A stretch of DNA of 64,000 bases from Flavobacteriaceae bacterium (GCA_024638165.1 JAHEKV010000004.1:340022-404021), one strand, 5' to 3'; shown: positions 46,946 through 55,118, numbered from the stretch's first letter. The notes: generated from the sequence alone by a model not told the origin. Translations and numbers: made by a program.

Positions 46946-47941
46946 ATGAAAAAGTTTGGCATGGGCTTTCCTTGGCCCACCGAAGATCCCTTCTTGTTTT
47001 GTGCACACCACAACGATCATTATCCCCCTGGCAACTCTGAACAAGGAATTGATAGAGCATTCGTTAGTGATCGAGCGTTAGGAAGTGATTTTACCATAAA
47101 GAACGGTTTTCGAATGTATCACGGGAAATCAGTACCTGGATTCCCCTATCATCCCCATTGCGGTTTCGAGACGATCACATTAGTGACTGAAGGATATATC
47201 GATCATAGCGATTCACTCGGAGCCAAAGCACGTTTTGGCAAAGGCGATGTTCAATGGATGACCGCTGGTAGCGGTGTTCAACACAGTGAAATGTTTCCAT
47301 TACTAGATACAGAAAGATCAAATAAACTAGAACTTTTTCAAATCTGGCTCAATCTTCCTAAAGCTAGCAAATACGTAGACCCCCATTTCGATATGATATG
47401 GGATCATGAAGTTCCTAAGTGGAAAGATAAAGGTGTTTTTACCCGTTTAATCTACGGATCACAGGGTGGCTTTCAACAGCACAAATGTCCACCTAACTCA
47501 TGGGCTGTTCGTCCTGAAAATGAATTAGTAGTTGCGCAATTCATACTAGATCCCGGAGCTACACTTTTACTTGAAGAAGTAAATACTGGGATCTCTCGAA
47601 ATCTTTATCTATACGATGGCGAAGAACTTATCTACGATGAGGGAAGTTTAACAAAGAATGAAGGCTTAAAAGTAGAGGCATCCGAGCGGGTCACTCTACA
47701 AAATTCATCCAATAAAGAGGCCTACCTCATTTTAATGCAAGGTAGACCCATCAATGAACCGGTTGCAAAATACGGGCCCTTCGTAATGAATGAAAGTCAT
47801 GAAATTGAATCAGTTATTGCAAAGTACCGTATTACCGAATTCGGAGGATGGCCATGGCCAAAGGCAGAAATGACACATGGTTCAGAGTCGGTACGGTTTG
47901 CAACTTATCCTGATGAAACGACGATTTATGCCGAAAAATAA
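46946..47941 (+). CDS. Pirin family protein
   Basis: Bicupin protein of 331 residues. The pirin N-terminal motif FPYHPHCGFETITLVTEG (about 70-87) contains the metal-binding histidines, with HSEMFP further on (HSEM, another His ligand). The opening part with ALGSDF and FRMYHGKSVPGFPYH fits quercetinase-like pirins. Function in bacteria varies from quercetin dioxygenase to oxidative-stress regulation; none can be picked here. It lies 50 bp upstream of the BLUF gene in the same direction. Confidence 0.9.
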   Translation: MKKFGMGFPWPTEDPFLFCAHHNDHYPPGNSEQGIDRAFVSDRALGSDFTIKNGFRMYHGKSVPGFPYHPHCGFETITLVTEGYIDHSDSLGAKARFGKGDVQWMTAGSGVQHSEMFPLLDTERSNKLELFQIWLNLPKASKYVDPHFDMIWDHEVPKWKDKGVFTRLIYGSQGGFQQHKCPPNSWAVRPENELVVAQFILDPGATLLLEEVNTGISRNLYLYDGEELIYDEGSLTKNEGLKVEASERVTLQNSSNKEAYLILMQGRPINEPVAKYGPFVMNESHEIESVIAKYRITEFGGWPWPKAEMTHGSESVRFATYPDETTIYAEK

Positions 47942-47958
47942 TTGATAATCAATTATTT
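47936..47958. repeat. Perfect 23-bp dyad between pirin and BLUF genes
   Basis: Half-sites AAATAATTGAT and ATCAATTATTT flank a central A. The dyad overlaps the pirin stop codon and the candidate -33 TTG (47942-47944) of the BLUF promoter. The stem is almost all A/T with no G+C-rich core, so a terminator is a poor fit and an operator is more likely. Confidence 0.6.
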
Positions 47959-47970
47959 AGACTACATTTA
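47942..47970 (+). promoter_or_regulatory. Candidate promoter of the BLUF gene
   Basis: TTG at 47942-47944, 18 nt, then TACATTTA at 47963-47970 (one base from TAnnTTTG), 21 nt before the ATG. The -33 box lies inside the 23-bp dyad. Confidence 0.5.
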
Positions 47971-47991
47971 ACATAGAACCTAACCTAACCT

Positions 47992-48423
47992 ATGTTTTCT
48001 CTAATCTACCGCTCGGTAGCTGAGGAGCGTTTTAGCAATGCAGAAGTATATCAGATGCTCAGTGATGCTAGGGACTTCAATGCCGAGCACGACATCACAG
48101 GATGCCTTTTATTCCATAATCGTCGATTCTTGCAGTTGTTAGAAGGCGAAAAGGATAAGGTACACCATCTATTCTCACTTATTGAATCTGACTCACGCCA
48201 TAAGAATATTGAAATTATTCAAACAGAGGAGAAGACTGAACGCTTGTTCAATAAATGGAGTATGGCTTTTTACGATTACGGTAACCTAGCACTCTCCGCA
48301 CAGATTAAATTATCACAAATAGATACTTTTTTTGAGGATTCAAAGGCTCTTAAAACTCAAAGCCGCCTAACTAATCCATTCTTTAATGAGGTGCGAAATA
48401 TGCTTATTGAAAGGGCTATTTAA
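47992..48423 (+). CDS. BLUF-domain blue-light photoreceptor
   Basis: Short BLUF protein of 143 residues that binds FAD noncovalently and senses blue light. All key residues sit at spacing equal to AppA: Tyr6 (LIYRS), Asn30, Gln48 (FLQLLEG), Trp89 and Met91 (KWSMAF). The C-terminal extension of about 45 residues is helical and there is no output domain, so it probably acts through a partner or as a small oligomer. A run AACCT three times lies just before the ATG. Output is unknown. It is 2.6 kb downstream of the photolyase gene, which also uses blue light. Confidence 0.92.
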   Translation: MFSLIYRSVAEERFSNAEVYQMLSDARDFNAEHDITGCLLFHNRRFLQLLEGEKDKVHHLFSLIESDSRHKNIEIIQTEEKTERLFNKWSMAFYDYGNLALSAQIKLSQIDTFFEDSKALKTQSRLTNPFFNEVRNMLIERAI

Positions 48424-49730
48424 GAGACACGCTTAATTTTTGCACCTATCGATTGTAATCGCTCTTCAATATCTTGATAGCCACGATCAATCTGTTCAAT
48501 ATTCTGAATTTCTGACGTTCCCTTAGCAGATAAAGCGGCTATAAGCAGTGCCATCCCCGCTCTAATATCAGGAGAACTCATTTTAGCTCCTCTCAACGAA
48601 GAATTAAAGTCAAGCCCAATCACATTAGCTCTATGAGGGTCACAAAGAATAATCTGTGCTCCCATATCAATGAGCTTATCTACAAAGAATAAACGACTCT
48701 CAAACATCTTTTGATGAATCAGAACCGATCCTCTTGCCTGGGTAGCAACCACTAATAAAACGGAGAGAACGTCCGGAGATAAACCTGGCCAAGGAGCATC
48801 TGAAATGGTCATATGTGAGCCATCAATAAATGACTGTATTTCGTAACCTTCTTTATGTGCAGGAATAACCATATCATCACCCTCCTTTAAAAGAGTGATG
48901 CCCAATTTTGCATAAACTCGTGGCAGCTGACCTAATTGCTCCCAAACGACGTTTTTCAGACGAAGCTCTGATTTTGTAATTGCAGCAAGACCAATCCAGC
49001 TACCAATTTCAATCATATCAGGTAACAATCGATGGGTAGTTCCTCCTAGCGATTCAACACCTTCAATCGTAAGTAGATTTGACCCAATTCCCTTAATTTT
49101 AGCACCCATTCTAACCAGCATATTGCACAACTGCTGTAGATAAGGTTCACAGGCAGCATTGTATATCGTTGTAGTACCCTTTGCTAAAACGGCAGCCATC
49201 ACAATGTTAGCGGTTCCAGTCACCGAAGCTTCATCTAGAAGCATATAACAACCGTTTAACTCATCTGCCTCAACACCATAGAAAAATTCCTTTTCATTGT
49301 ATCTGAAGCTAGCACCTAATTGTATGAATCCTTCAAAGTGAGTATCTAATCTACGTCTACCTATTTTATCCCCTCCTGGTTTAGGTATAAAACCCTTTTT
49401 AAAGCGTGCCAGCATCGGACCAACAATCATGATAGAACCTCTAAGACTCGCTCCCTCTTTCTTAAAAGCTTCAGATTGCAAGTAATCGACATTCACCTCA
49501 TTCGCCGTAAAAGCATACGAATCTTTAGATAGTCTTTCAATTTTTACTCCTAATTTTCCTAGGATATCAATCAGTCTATTTACATCAACAATATCTGGAA
49601 CATTCTCAACAACTACGCGCTCTGGAGTAAGCAAAACGGCGCATAATATTTGTAAGGCCTCGTTTTTGGCTCCTTGTGGAGTTATCGTTCCTGACAGCGG
49701 GTGACCACCTTCAATAATGAAGCTCGACAT
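48420..49730 (-). CDS. murA: UDP-N-acetylglucosamine 1-carboxyvinyltransferase (MurA)
   Basis: First committed enzyme of peptidoglycan synthesis; transfers enolpyruvyl from PEP to UDP-GlcNAc. 436 residues. Lys22 in GAKNEAL and the family body are intact. At the position of the usual fosfomycin-target Cys115 (PGGC), this protein has Asp121 in PGGDKIGRRRLD. Natural Asp-type MurA is known in mycobacteria, chlamydiae and Borrelia and is fosfomycin-insensitive. The stop codon shares TTAA with the convergent BLUF gene. It is preceded 6 bp upstream by DUF4290. Confidence 0.95.
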   Translation of the reverse strand: MSSFIIEGGHPLSGTITPQGAKNEALQILCAVLLTPERVVVENVPDIVDVNRLIDILGKLGVKIERLSKDSYAFTANEVNVDYLQSEAFKKEGASLRGSIMIVGPMLARFKKGFIPKPGGDKIGRRRLDTHFEGFIQLGASFRYNEKEFFYGVEADELNGCYMLLDEASVTGTANIVMAAVLAKGTTTIYNAACEPYLQQLCNMLVRMGAKIKGIGSNLLTIEGVESLGGTTHRLLPDMIEIGSWIGLAAITKSELRLKNVVWEQLGQLPRVYAKLGITLLKEGDDMVIPAHKEGYEIQSFIDGSHMTISDAPWPGLSPDVLSVLLVVATQARGSVLIHQKMFESRLFFVDKLIDMGAQIILCDPHRANVIGLDFNSSLRGAKMSSPDIRAGMALLIAALSAKGTSEIQNIEQIDRGYQDIEERLQSIGAKIKRVS

Positions 49731-49736
49731 ACTATT

Positions 49737-50387
49737 CTATTTCTTTTTTGAGCGATTGTTGCGATGATTTTTACGTGCCTGTGATTTGGCAGGACGATTA
49801 ATTCGATTCTTAAGAATTTCCTCGCTATCCGTTAATTTATCCTCTTTTGGGGTTAATTTCAGAATACCTCCGCTTAATTCTTCTAAGTGATCAAAGATGG
49901 CTTGGTCATCTACTGTGTCTTTGTTCCAGTTTAGGTAACACTTCTTCATATGATTCGCAATTACATACGCGAAACCTTCCCGTTTTTCGGCATCATCCCA
50001 TCCCACAGCAACATCAATCATACGCTTGATATTATTCCCATAAAATCGATACTTCGGAAAGTTCTGAGGATAAGGTAATGCCTCTGGTCGTTGAGCCAGC
50101 AATTCGGCAGAGGGTTTAGGAAATGGTGCATCAACATCAAGTGCAAACCCTGACATAATAAACAGTTGATCCCATAATTTGTGTTGAAAATCAGGCACGT
50201 CACGTAAATGAGGTTGTCTATTACCCATGATGTCAACGATCGATTGTGCAACCTTGTTACGCTCCTCACGATCATCAATGTGCATTGCATGATCTACCAT
50301 TTGCTGAAAATGACGGCCATTTTCGGGAATAATAAGGGCATTACGCTCCGTATTGTATTGTAAGTGGTCTAAACTTTCTAAAATCAT
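49737..50387 (-). CDS. DUF4290 family protein
   Basis: Protein of 216 residues of the Bacteroidota-specific DUF4290 family. It is helical, with the typical opening LQYNTERNALIIPENGR and FPKYRFYGNNIKRM later. A basic, Lys/Arg-rich tail (about 195-216, RNHRNNRSKKK) may bind nucleic acid or membrane; that is inference. Function unknown. It lies 6 bp before murA, a frequent pairing, so probably one operon. Confidence 0.88.
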   Translation of the reverse strand: MILESLDHLQYNTERNALIIPENGRHFQQMVDHAMHIDDREERNKVAQSIVDIMGNRQPHLRDVPDFQHKLWDQLFIMSGFALDVDAPFPKPSAELLAQRPEALPYPQNFPKYRFYGNNIKRMIDVAVGWDDAEKREGFAYVIANHMKKCYLNWNKDTVDDQAIFDHLEELSGGILKLTPKEDKLTDSEEILKNRINRPAKSQARKNHRNNRSKKK

Positions 50388-50417
50388 ATGTTATGCAAAA
50401 TACGTATATCCTCGGGC

Positions 50418-50705
50418 TTATAAAGAAATAACTCCTTCAATTTCACCTACTCGTTTGTATTTTTCAATTACGGCATCTGGTGAAAGCATAAGAGTTTTAA
50501 CACTGACGCTTGTGTAAGTACCAGCTTTTGATGGTTTTAATTGTATCCGTTCTTTTTCATTTTCAAAAACGGCAACTACAGCGTCTAGTGACTGAGAGTC
50601 TGATTTTACAATAAACTTAAAGAGATATACAGAAGGCCAAGAAGTTTCGCTTTCTAATTTTTCTTTTAAACTCTTATAAAATTCATCTTGGGAGGTAGAA
50701 CTCAT
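50418..50705 (-). CDS. DUF493 family protein (YbeD-like)
   Basis: Small protein of 95 residues of the DUF493/YbeD family, an ACT-like alpha-beta fold with unknown role. The start at ATG 50705 (MSSTSQDEFYKSLKEKLES) is chosen; the longer ORF would run through the divergent promoter and into the neighbouring gene. Motif: WPSVYLFKFIVKSD. It starts 34 bp from the divergent ATPase gene and has its own TATCTTTG box (minus, 50722-50729). Confidence 0.87.
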   Translation of the reverse strand: MSSTSQDEFYKSLKEKLESETSWPSVYLFKFIVKSDSQSLDAVVAVFENEKERIQLKPSKAGTYTSVSVKTLMLSPDAVIEKYKRVGEIEGVISL

Positions 50706-50729
50706 TTCGGTGTATTTTTGGCAAAGATA
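50688..50729. promoter_or_regulatory. Overlapping divergent promoters (DUF493 and AAA ATPase)
   Basis: Plus strand: TTG 50688-50690 (tcTTGgg), 22 nt, TATTTTTG 50713-50720 in front of the ATPase gene. Minus strand: TATCTTTG 50722-50729 in front of DUF493. The two -7 boxes lie one base apart, so RNA polymerase could occupy only one at a time. Confidence 0.55.
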
Positions 50730-50739
50730 TCGAACAGTA

Positions 50740-51288
50740 ATGCGTAAACCGAAAAAAATAGTGTTTAGTGGTGCCCCAGGGAGCGGAAAAACCAGTGTCA
50801 TTTGCGAATTAGAAAAGAGAGGATTTCATGTTGACCATGAGGTCATCAGAGATCACACTGCATCATTATTGAGCGATAAGGAAGGGGTGTTTGAAAATCC
50901 ATTAGAAGCTCTCGATGATCCTATACCCTTCAACGAAACCCTTTTGAAGTTAAGATTGAATCGATTTCAGGCTCAAATTAAGGACGACACCTTCTTTGAT
51001 CGAGGTATGGTAGATGTTTTGGCATACATGGATCATTTTAATCAACAATACCCCCAACACTTCAAAGATACTTGCTCACAGAATAAATACGATCAGCTTT
51101 TCTATTTTGAACCTTGGGAGTCCATATATACCCCTGATCCTACCCGTTTAGAAACGTTTAAAAGCGTTTTGCAAATAGATAAAGCTTTAAAGAACGCTTA
51201 TTCTTGTTTCGGATATGAAATAAACATTGTTCCAAAAACAACCGTTGAAGAACGTGCTGATTTCATTCTAAAAACACTCTTAGATTGA
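50740..51288 (+). CDS. AAA-type ATPase / kinase-like protein (P-loop)
   Basis: P-loop protein of 182 residues resembling AAA_28/NadR-like or deoxynucleoside-kinase-like ATPases. Walker A is FSGAPGSGKTSVICELE (about 10-18). A DR motif (FFDRGMVDVLAYMDH) and an Arg-rich C-terminal half follow. The start at ATG 50740 is preferred; the upstream start lies in the promoter. It ends with TTGA, where the TGA overlaps the TTG start of recQ, implying coupled translation. Substrate unknown. Confidence 0.75.
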   Translation: MRKPKKIVFSGAPGSGKTSVICELEKRGFHVDHEVIRDHTASLLSDKEGVFENPLEALDDPIPFNETLLKLRLNRFQAQIKDDTFFDRGMVDVLAYMDHFNQQYPQHFKDTCSQNKYDQLFYFEPWESIYTPDPTRLETFKSVLQIDKALKNAYSCFGYEINIVPKTTVEERADFILKTLLD

Positions 51289-53117
51289 AGAATAAGCCTG
51301 ACATTGAAAAGATCGCCCTGGAGCGGTGGCAGATTAAACAACTTCATTCAGATCAAAGATCAATCATTGAAAATGTCCTTGCAGGGAATGACACTTTTGG
51401 TCTTCTAGCAACTGGTGCTGGTAAGTCAGTCTGTTATCAATTACCGGGCTATTTACTTGAAGGTGTCTGTATTGTGCTTTCCCCACTTATTGCTTTAATG
51501 GAGGATCAAATGAATCAACTAAAGAGTCGCGGTTTTAAAGCAATTGGTCTATTCGGTACCGTTAATCAGGAAACAATCATACAACGTTTAGACAATCTTA
51601 AATACGGCAACTATCATTTTCTATTCCTATCCCCCGAAAGACTGGCCAACACAGTGATTCAAGATCACCTAAAACAACTAGATGTAGCACTATTTGCTAT
51701 CGATGAAGCACATTGTATTTCTGAATGGGGACACGATTTCAGACCAAGCTACCGAAAACTCTCTATAATTCGAGATCTATTTCCGCACACCCCTATTCTT
51801 GCTTTAACCGCAACAGCCACAAAAGAGGTTATTACAGACATTATTAATAATCTTCATTTAAAGGCTCCCAAACAAGTAGTAGGATCCATAGTAAAGGAGA
51901 ATTTGGACATCCGCTTCTTTATAAATGAAGATAAACCTTTGATGTTATTAGCCCGAATAAAACAAACTGAGGGAGGCTCTGTGTTAGTGTATACAAGAAG
52001 CAGAAAAGGGACAGAAAACCTGTATGAGTGGTTGGTTGAAAAAGGAATTGATGCCACGTTTTATCACGCAGGATTGAACGAGAGTCTGAAAACACAGCGA
52101 TTAAATGACTTTATCACTGATAAAGTAAAGGTCATGGTTAGTACCAGTGCCTTTGGTATGGGTATAGACAAACCCAATGTTCGCAATGTGATTCATTTTG
52201 ACTTACCTGAAAATTTGGCTCAGTACTACCAAGAAATTGGCAGAGCAGGTAGAGATCGACAAAAGGCTTCTGCAGAACTCTTAGTGAACTCCAAGAGTAT
52301 CGACCAATTGAAAAATCGAATTATCGCTCAAACTCCATCCGTTGAAGATTTATACCAGGTTTACCGTAAATTGATAGCACATCTCAAAATTGCCGCCGGA
52401 GAACAGGAAGGAAATTCTATTTTGAGCATCAATCAGTTCTGTCGTAAATATTCGTTTCAACCCGCCTTCATCTATCAATCGATAACCACCTTAGAGCGTT
52501 GTGGTGTTTTAACCTCAGAACCAAATAAGTTAGATACATGGGAAGTACAACTGGATGATCATTGGGTGAGCGATCTGTCCACTTCTGAGATATCATTCGG
52601 GAGAATGCTTTTAAAATTAAAAAGCGCCCAATCAGAGGACACTATTCGGATGACAAACCCTTCAATGAAAACCTTAACATTTCTTCAAAAAGCAGAGCGG
52701 CAAGGTAAGTTGACTCTAAAAGAACCCGAAGAAGGGCTGCTGATCCACTGGATGTATCCGAGAGAAGATTCCTACACACAATCATTAATAAGAAAGGTTC
52801 ATAAACCCAATCTAGAACGAAAGACTCGTCAACTTGAAAGTATGATCGAGTTTTTAAATACTGATCGCTGTAAAATGCAGTTTATTAGCAATTATTTTGG
52901 GATTCAAAGTCAACCCTGTAATCATTGTGAGTCATGCCTTCCAAGCTCCATCGAAGAAACTCAAATTCTTAAAATAATTGATCAACGCTCAGTTAGCCTA
53001 TCTGAACTAGTTTATTTAACGGGTGTATCTTCTACTACCCTTGAATCATCTATTCAGTCTTTATTAGACGGTCATCAAATAAAAATGAATGAAAGCCATA
53101 AATTTGAACGCTATTAA
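51285..53117 (+). CDS. recQ: RecQ-family ATP-dependent DNA helicase
   Basis: 3'-5' DNA helicase of 610 residues for recombination repair. Motifs in order: GAGKSVCYQLP (I), DEAHCISEWGHDFRPSY (II and RecQ loop), TATAT (III), SAFGMGIDKPNVR and YYQEIGRAGRDR (VI). The zinc site Cys residues (CKMQ, CNHCESC) are present near 540-565. No HRDC domain is obvious, so this is a short RecQ. Initiation is at TTG, forming TTGA with the preceding stop; no ATG occurs near. Tight coupling with the ATPase gene. Confidence 0.9.
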   Translation: MKNKPDIEKIALERWQIKQLHSDQRSIIENVLAGNDTFGLLATGAGKSVCYQLPGYLLEGVCIVLSPLIALMEDQMNQLKSRGFKAIGLFGTVNQETIIQRLDNLKYGNYHFLFLSPERLANTVIQDHLKQLDVALFAIDEAHCISEWGHDFRPSYRKLSIIRDLFPHTPILALTATATKEVITDIINNLHLKAPKQVVGSIVKENLDIRFFINEDKPLMLLARIKQTEGGSVLVYTRSRKGTENLYEWLVEKGIDATFYHAGLNESLKTQRLNDFITDKVKVMVSTSAFGMGIDKPNVRNVIHFDLPENLAQYYQEIGRAGRDRQKASAELLVNSKSIDQLKNRIIAQTPSVEDLYQVYRKLIAHLKIAAGEQEGNSILSINQFCRKYSFQPAFIYQSITTLERCGVLTSEPNKLDTWEVQLDDHWVSDLSTSEISFGRMLLKLKSAQSEDTIRMTNPSMKTLTFLQKAERQGKLTLKEPEEGLLIHWMYPREDSYTQSLIRKVHKPNLERKTRQLESMIEFLNTDRCKMQFISNYFGIQSQPCNHCESCLPSSIEETQILKIIDQRSVSLSELVYLTGVSSTTLESSIQSLLDGHQIKMNESHKFERY

Positions 53118-53129
53118 AACGAAGGTTCA

Positions 53130-54071
53130 ATGAAGATTGCTTTTTTTGGTACCCCATACTTTGCTGCAGCCCAGCTTGAACATTTAATTAAAGAAGGCTT
53201 TCAAATTAGCGTAGTCGTTACTGCGCCCGATAAACCAGCGGGGAGGGGTCGTAAAATAAATCAATCTGCTGTTAAGGAAGTTGCCCTAAAGAATGGATTG
53301 AACCTGTTACAGCCCACCAATCTCAAAGAAGTAGATTTTGTCGATCAGTATCAAAATCTTGAGATAGACGTAGCAGTAGTCGTTGCTTTTAGAATGTTAC
53401 CTGAATCGATTTGGAAAGCGGCAAAATTAGGCACGTTTAATTTGCACGCCTCGATCCTTCCATCGTACAGAGGAGCTGCCCCTATTCAATGGGCGATCAT
53501 CAATAATGAATCTCAATCTGGGGTAACTACCTTTTTGATTGATGATCAAATTGATACTGGAAATATACTCTTACAGGCTAAATGCGACATTGATAAAGAA
53601 GATACTGGAGGAAGTCTACACGACAAATTACTAGCTTTAGGTAAGCCACTGATCGTAGAAACGATTCGAGGGTTGATTGATGGTAAAATAAAACCAACCA
53701 ATCAGGATGAAAGCTCAGCGGTAGTGAGTTATGCCCCAAAGCTGAATAAAGAAAATACGCACCTACATTTAGAGTTAAAAGCCTTAGATGCTGAACTCCT
53801 TATTCGTTCACTCAATCCATTTCCTGGTGCATATGGTCACATTCAAATCGATCAAAAATTAGTTGGAGCTAAAATTTGGAAAGCAAAGGTAGCTGACCTA
53901 AAGCACGATGATCATCTAGGAGTCATCTGTGTAATCAACAGATCTCTTTTTATTCGTTTTAAAGACTCCTGGTTAGAAGTGGTCGAATGGCAATTAGAGG
54001 GTAAAAAAAGAATGCTTATTAGAGACTTTTTAAACGGGAACCCTACTATTCACGGGGCCAAATGGCAATAA
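53130..54071 (+). CDS. fmt: Methionyl-tRNA formyltransferase
   Basis: Formylates initiator Met-tRNA; 313 residues. The formyl-tetrahydrofolate-site motif HASILPSYRGAAPIQWAIINNE contains the catalytic Asn/His-Asp pattern (NLHAS, and later IDDQIDTGNI). The C-terminal tRNA-contacting OB-like domain (about 205-313) is complete. The start is 12 bp after the recQ stop, so it may continue the recQ transcript. Ends in a hairpin with T5. Confidence 0.95.
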   Translation: MKIAFFGTPYFAAAQLEHLIKEGFQISVVVTAPDKPAGRGRKINQSAVKEVALKNGLNLLQPTNLKEVDFVDQYQNLEIDVAVVVAFRMLPESIWKAAKLGTFNLHASILPSYRGAAPIQWAIINNESQSGVTTFLIDDQIDTGNILLQAKCDIDKEDTGGSLHDKLLALGKPLIVETIRGLIDGKIKPTNQDESSAVVSYAPKLNKENTHLHLELKALDAELLIRSLNPFPGAYGHIQIDQKLVGAKIWKAKVADLKHDDHLGVICVINRSLFIRFKDSWLEVVEWQLEGKKRMLIRDFLNGNPTIHGAKWQ

Positions 54072-54095
54072 AAGCCTTCTAATTAGAAGCTTTTT
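54072..54095 (+). terminator. Probable rho-independent terminator after fmt
   Basis: Stem CTTCT / AGAAG around AATT, extended by AAGC / GCTT with one bulged C, then T5. Weaker than other terminators in the window. Confidence 0.65.
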
Positions 54096-54104
54096 GATAG
54101 AAAA

Positions 54105-54134
54105 TTGTTGATAAACCCTTAAACTTATCAACAA
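54105..54134. repeat. 10+10 bp inverted repeat upstream of HU gene
   Basis: TTGTTGATAA, 10 nt, TTATCAACAA: perfectly complementary arms. The arms are one base from a DnaA box (TTATCCACA). It lies 48 bp before the TATATTTG box of HU and has no T-run after it. It may be an operator or a DnaA-type site. Confidence 0.6.
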
Positions 54135-54181
54135 ATTAGGTGCTAACCCCCGTATTCTCTAGGTTAAGTGAGATTAACACT

Positions 54182-54189
54182 TATATTTG
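54182..54189 (+). promoter_or_regulatory. Candidate -7 element of HU promoter
   Basis: TATATTTG matches TAnnTTTG, 35 nt before the HU ATG. Confidence 0.55.
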
Positions 54190-54224
54190 ATTGTTATCAA
54201 ACTATAACCCTTAATTCTATTATT

Positions 54225-54497
54225 ATGAACAAAACTGAACTAATCGACGCAATGGCTGCTGACGCAGGCATTACTAAGGCAGCTGCAAAGAAAGCACTAG
54301 AATCTTTCCTAGGTAACGTAGAAGGATCTCTTAAAGCAGGTAACCGTGTTTCTCTAGTAGGATTCGGATCTTGGTCTGTATCTCAGAGAAGTGCACGTGA
54401 AGGTAGAAATCCACAAACGGGAGCTACTATTAAAATTGCAGCTAAAAACGTAGTAAAATTCAAAGCAGGTGCTGAGCTTTCAGGAGCAGTAAACTAA
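54225..54497 (+). CDS. HU family DNA-binding protein
   Basis: Histone-like nucleoid protein of 90 residues, the normal size. The start at ATG 54225 (MNKTELIDAMAADAG) is the family start; the longer ORF start is upstream of the promoter box. Hallmarks: helix-turn-helix N-terminal half, then GFGSW, RSAREGRNPQTG (DNA-binding arm with RNP) and the closing FKAG. It shapes DNA and is abundantly expressed. Monocistronic: own promoter and strong terminator. Confidence 0.96.
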   Translation: MNKTELIDAMAADAGITKAAAKKALESFLGNVEGSLKAGNRVSLVGFGSWSVSQRSAREGRNPQTGATIKIAAKNVVKFKAGAELSGAVN

Positions 54498-54519
54498 TTG
54501 ACTTTTATTTCAATTCTTT

Positions 54520-54552
54520 GATACGGCCCCATTTTGGGGCCGTATCTTTTTT
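54520..54552 (+). terminator. Rho-independent terminator after HU gene
   Basis: Perfect 11-bp stem GATACGGCCCC / GGGGCCGTATC with loop ATTTT and T6 following. Confidence 0.94.
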
Positions 54553-54569
54553 AATTAATTTCTTAATTC

Positions 54570-55118
54570 ATGTTTGAGTCTGGAGATTTACTAATAGCAG
54601 ATCCTTCCTTAGCCTTAGACTATCACTTTTCACGATCAGTCATTTTACTTTCAGAGGTTAATGAGTCGGGCTGTATTGGGTTTGTCTTGAACAAGCCATT
54701 ACATTACCGTTTGGGTGATTTAATCCCTGAATTAACTTCTGAACACCTTATTTATAGTGGAGGCCCGGTGGAATCTGATAACCTTTATTTTCTTCATAAT
54801 CTACCCGATCGAATTCCTAATAGTGTTTTAATTAAAGATGGGATCTATTGGGGTGGTGACTTTAACGAACTAAATGAACAATTAGCTATCGGAGAGATTG
54901 ATGCAAATAAAATTCGATTCTTTTTAGGGTACTCAGGCTGGGAATTCGGACAATTACAAGGAGAGATCGATGCTGATTCTTGGGTAGTCGCTTCTAACGG
55001 GGAAAAAGAAAAAATTCTTCAATCCCCTCCAAAGTCTATGTGGAAAGATCAGATGACCCAATTAGGTGGTGAATTTCTTCTTTACGCGAACGCACCAGAA
55101 GATCCGAGAAACAACTAG
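54570..55118 (+). CDS. YqgE/AlgH family protein
   Basis: Protein of 182 residues of the YqgE/AlgH family, biochemical role unknown (AlgH affects alginate in Pseudomonas). Motifs seen: GDLLIADPSL, SVILLSEVNESGCIGFVLNKPL, YSGGPVESDNLYFLH and FFLGYSGWEFGQL. No signal peptide. It converges on the class-IV aminotransferase gene with adjacent stop codons and no terminator between. Confidence 0.92.
   Translation: MFESGDLLIADPSLALDYHFSRSVILLSEVNESGCIGFVLNKPLHYRLGDLIPELTSEHLIYSGGPVESDNLYFLHNLPDRIPNSVLIKDGIYWGGDFNELNEQLAIGEIDANKIRFFLGYSGWEFGQLQGEIDADSWVVASNGEKEKILQSPPKSMWKDQMTQLGGEFLLYANAPEDPRNN

Noticed and set aside
47936..47958. Terminator of the pirin gene
   Set aside because: The stem is nearly all A/T and lacks a G+C core; it fits a DNA-binding dyad better, though weak termination is not excluded.
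54105..54134. Chromosomal origin of replication
   Set aside because: Only two DnaA-like arms, no AT-rich unwinding region with a box cluster, and no dnaA nearby; dnaN is 5 kb away but is not a reliable marker in this phylum.
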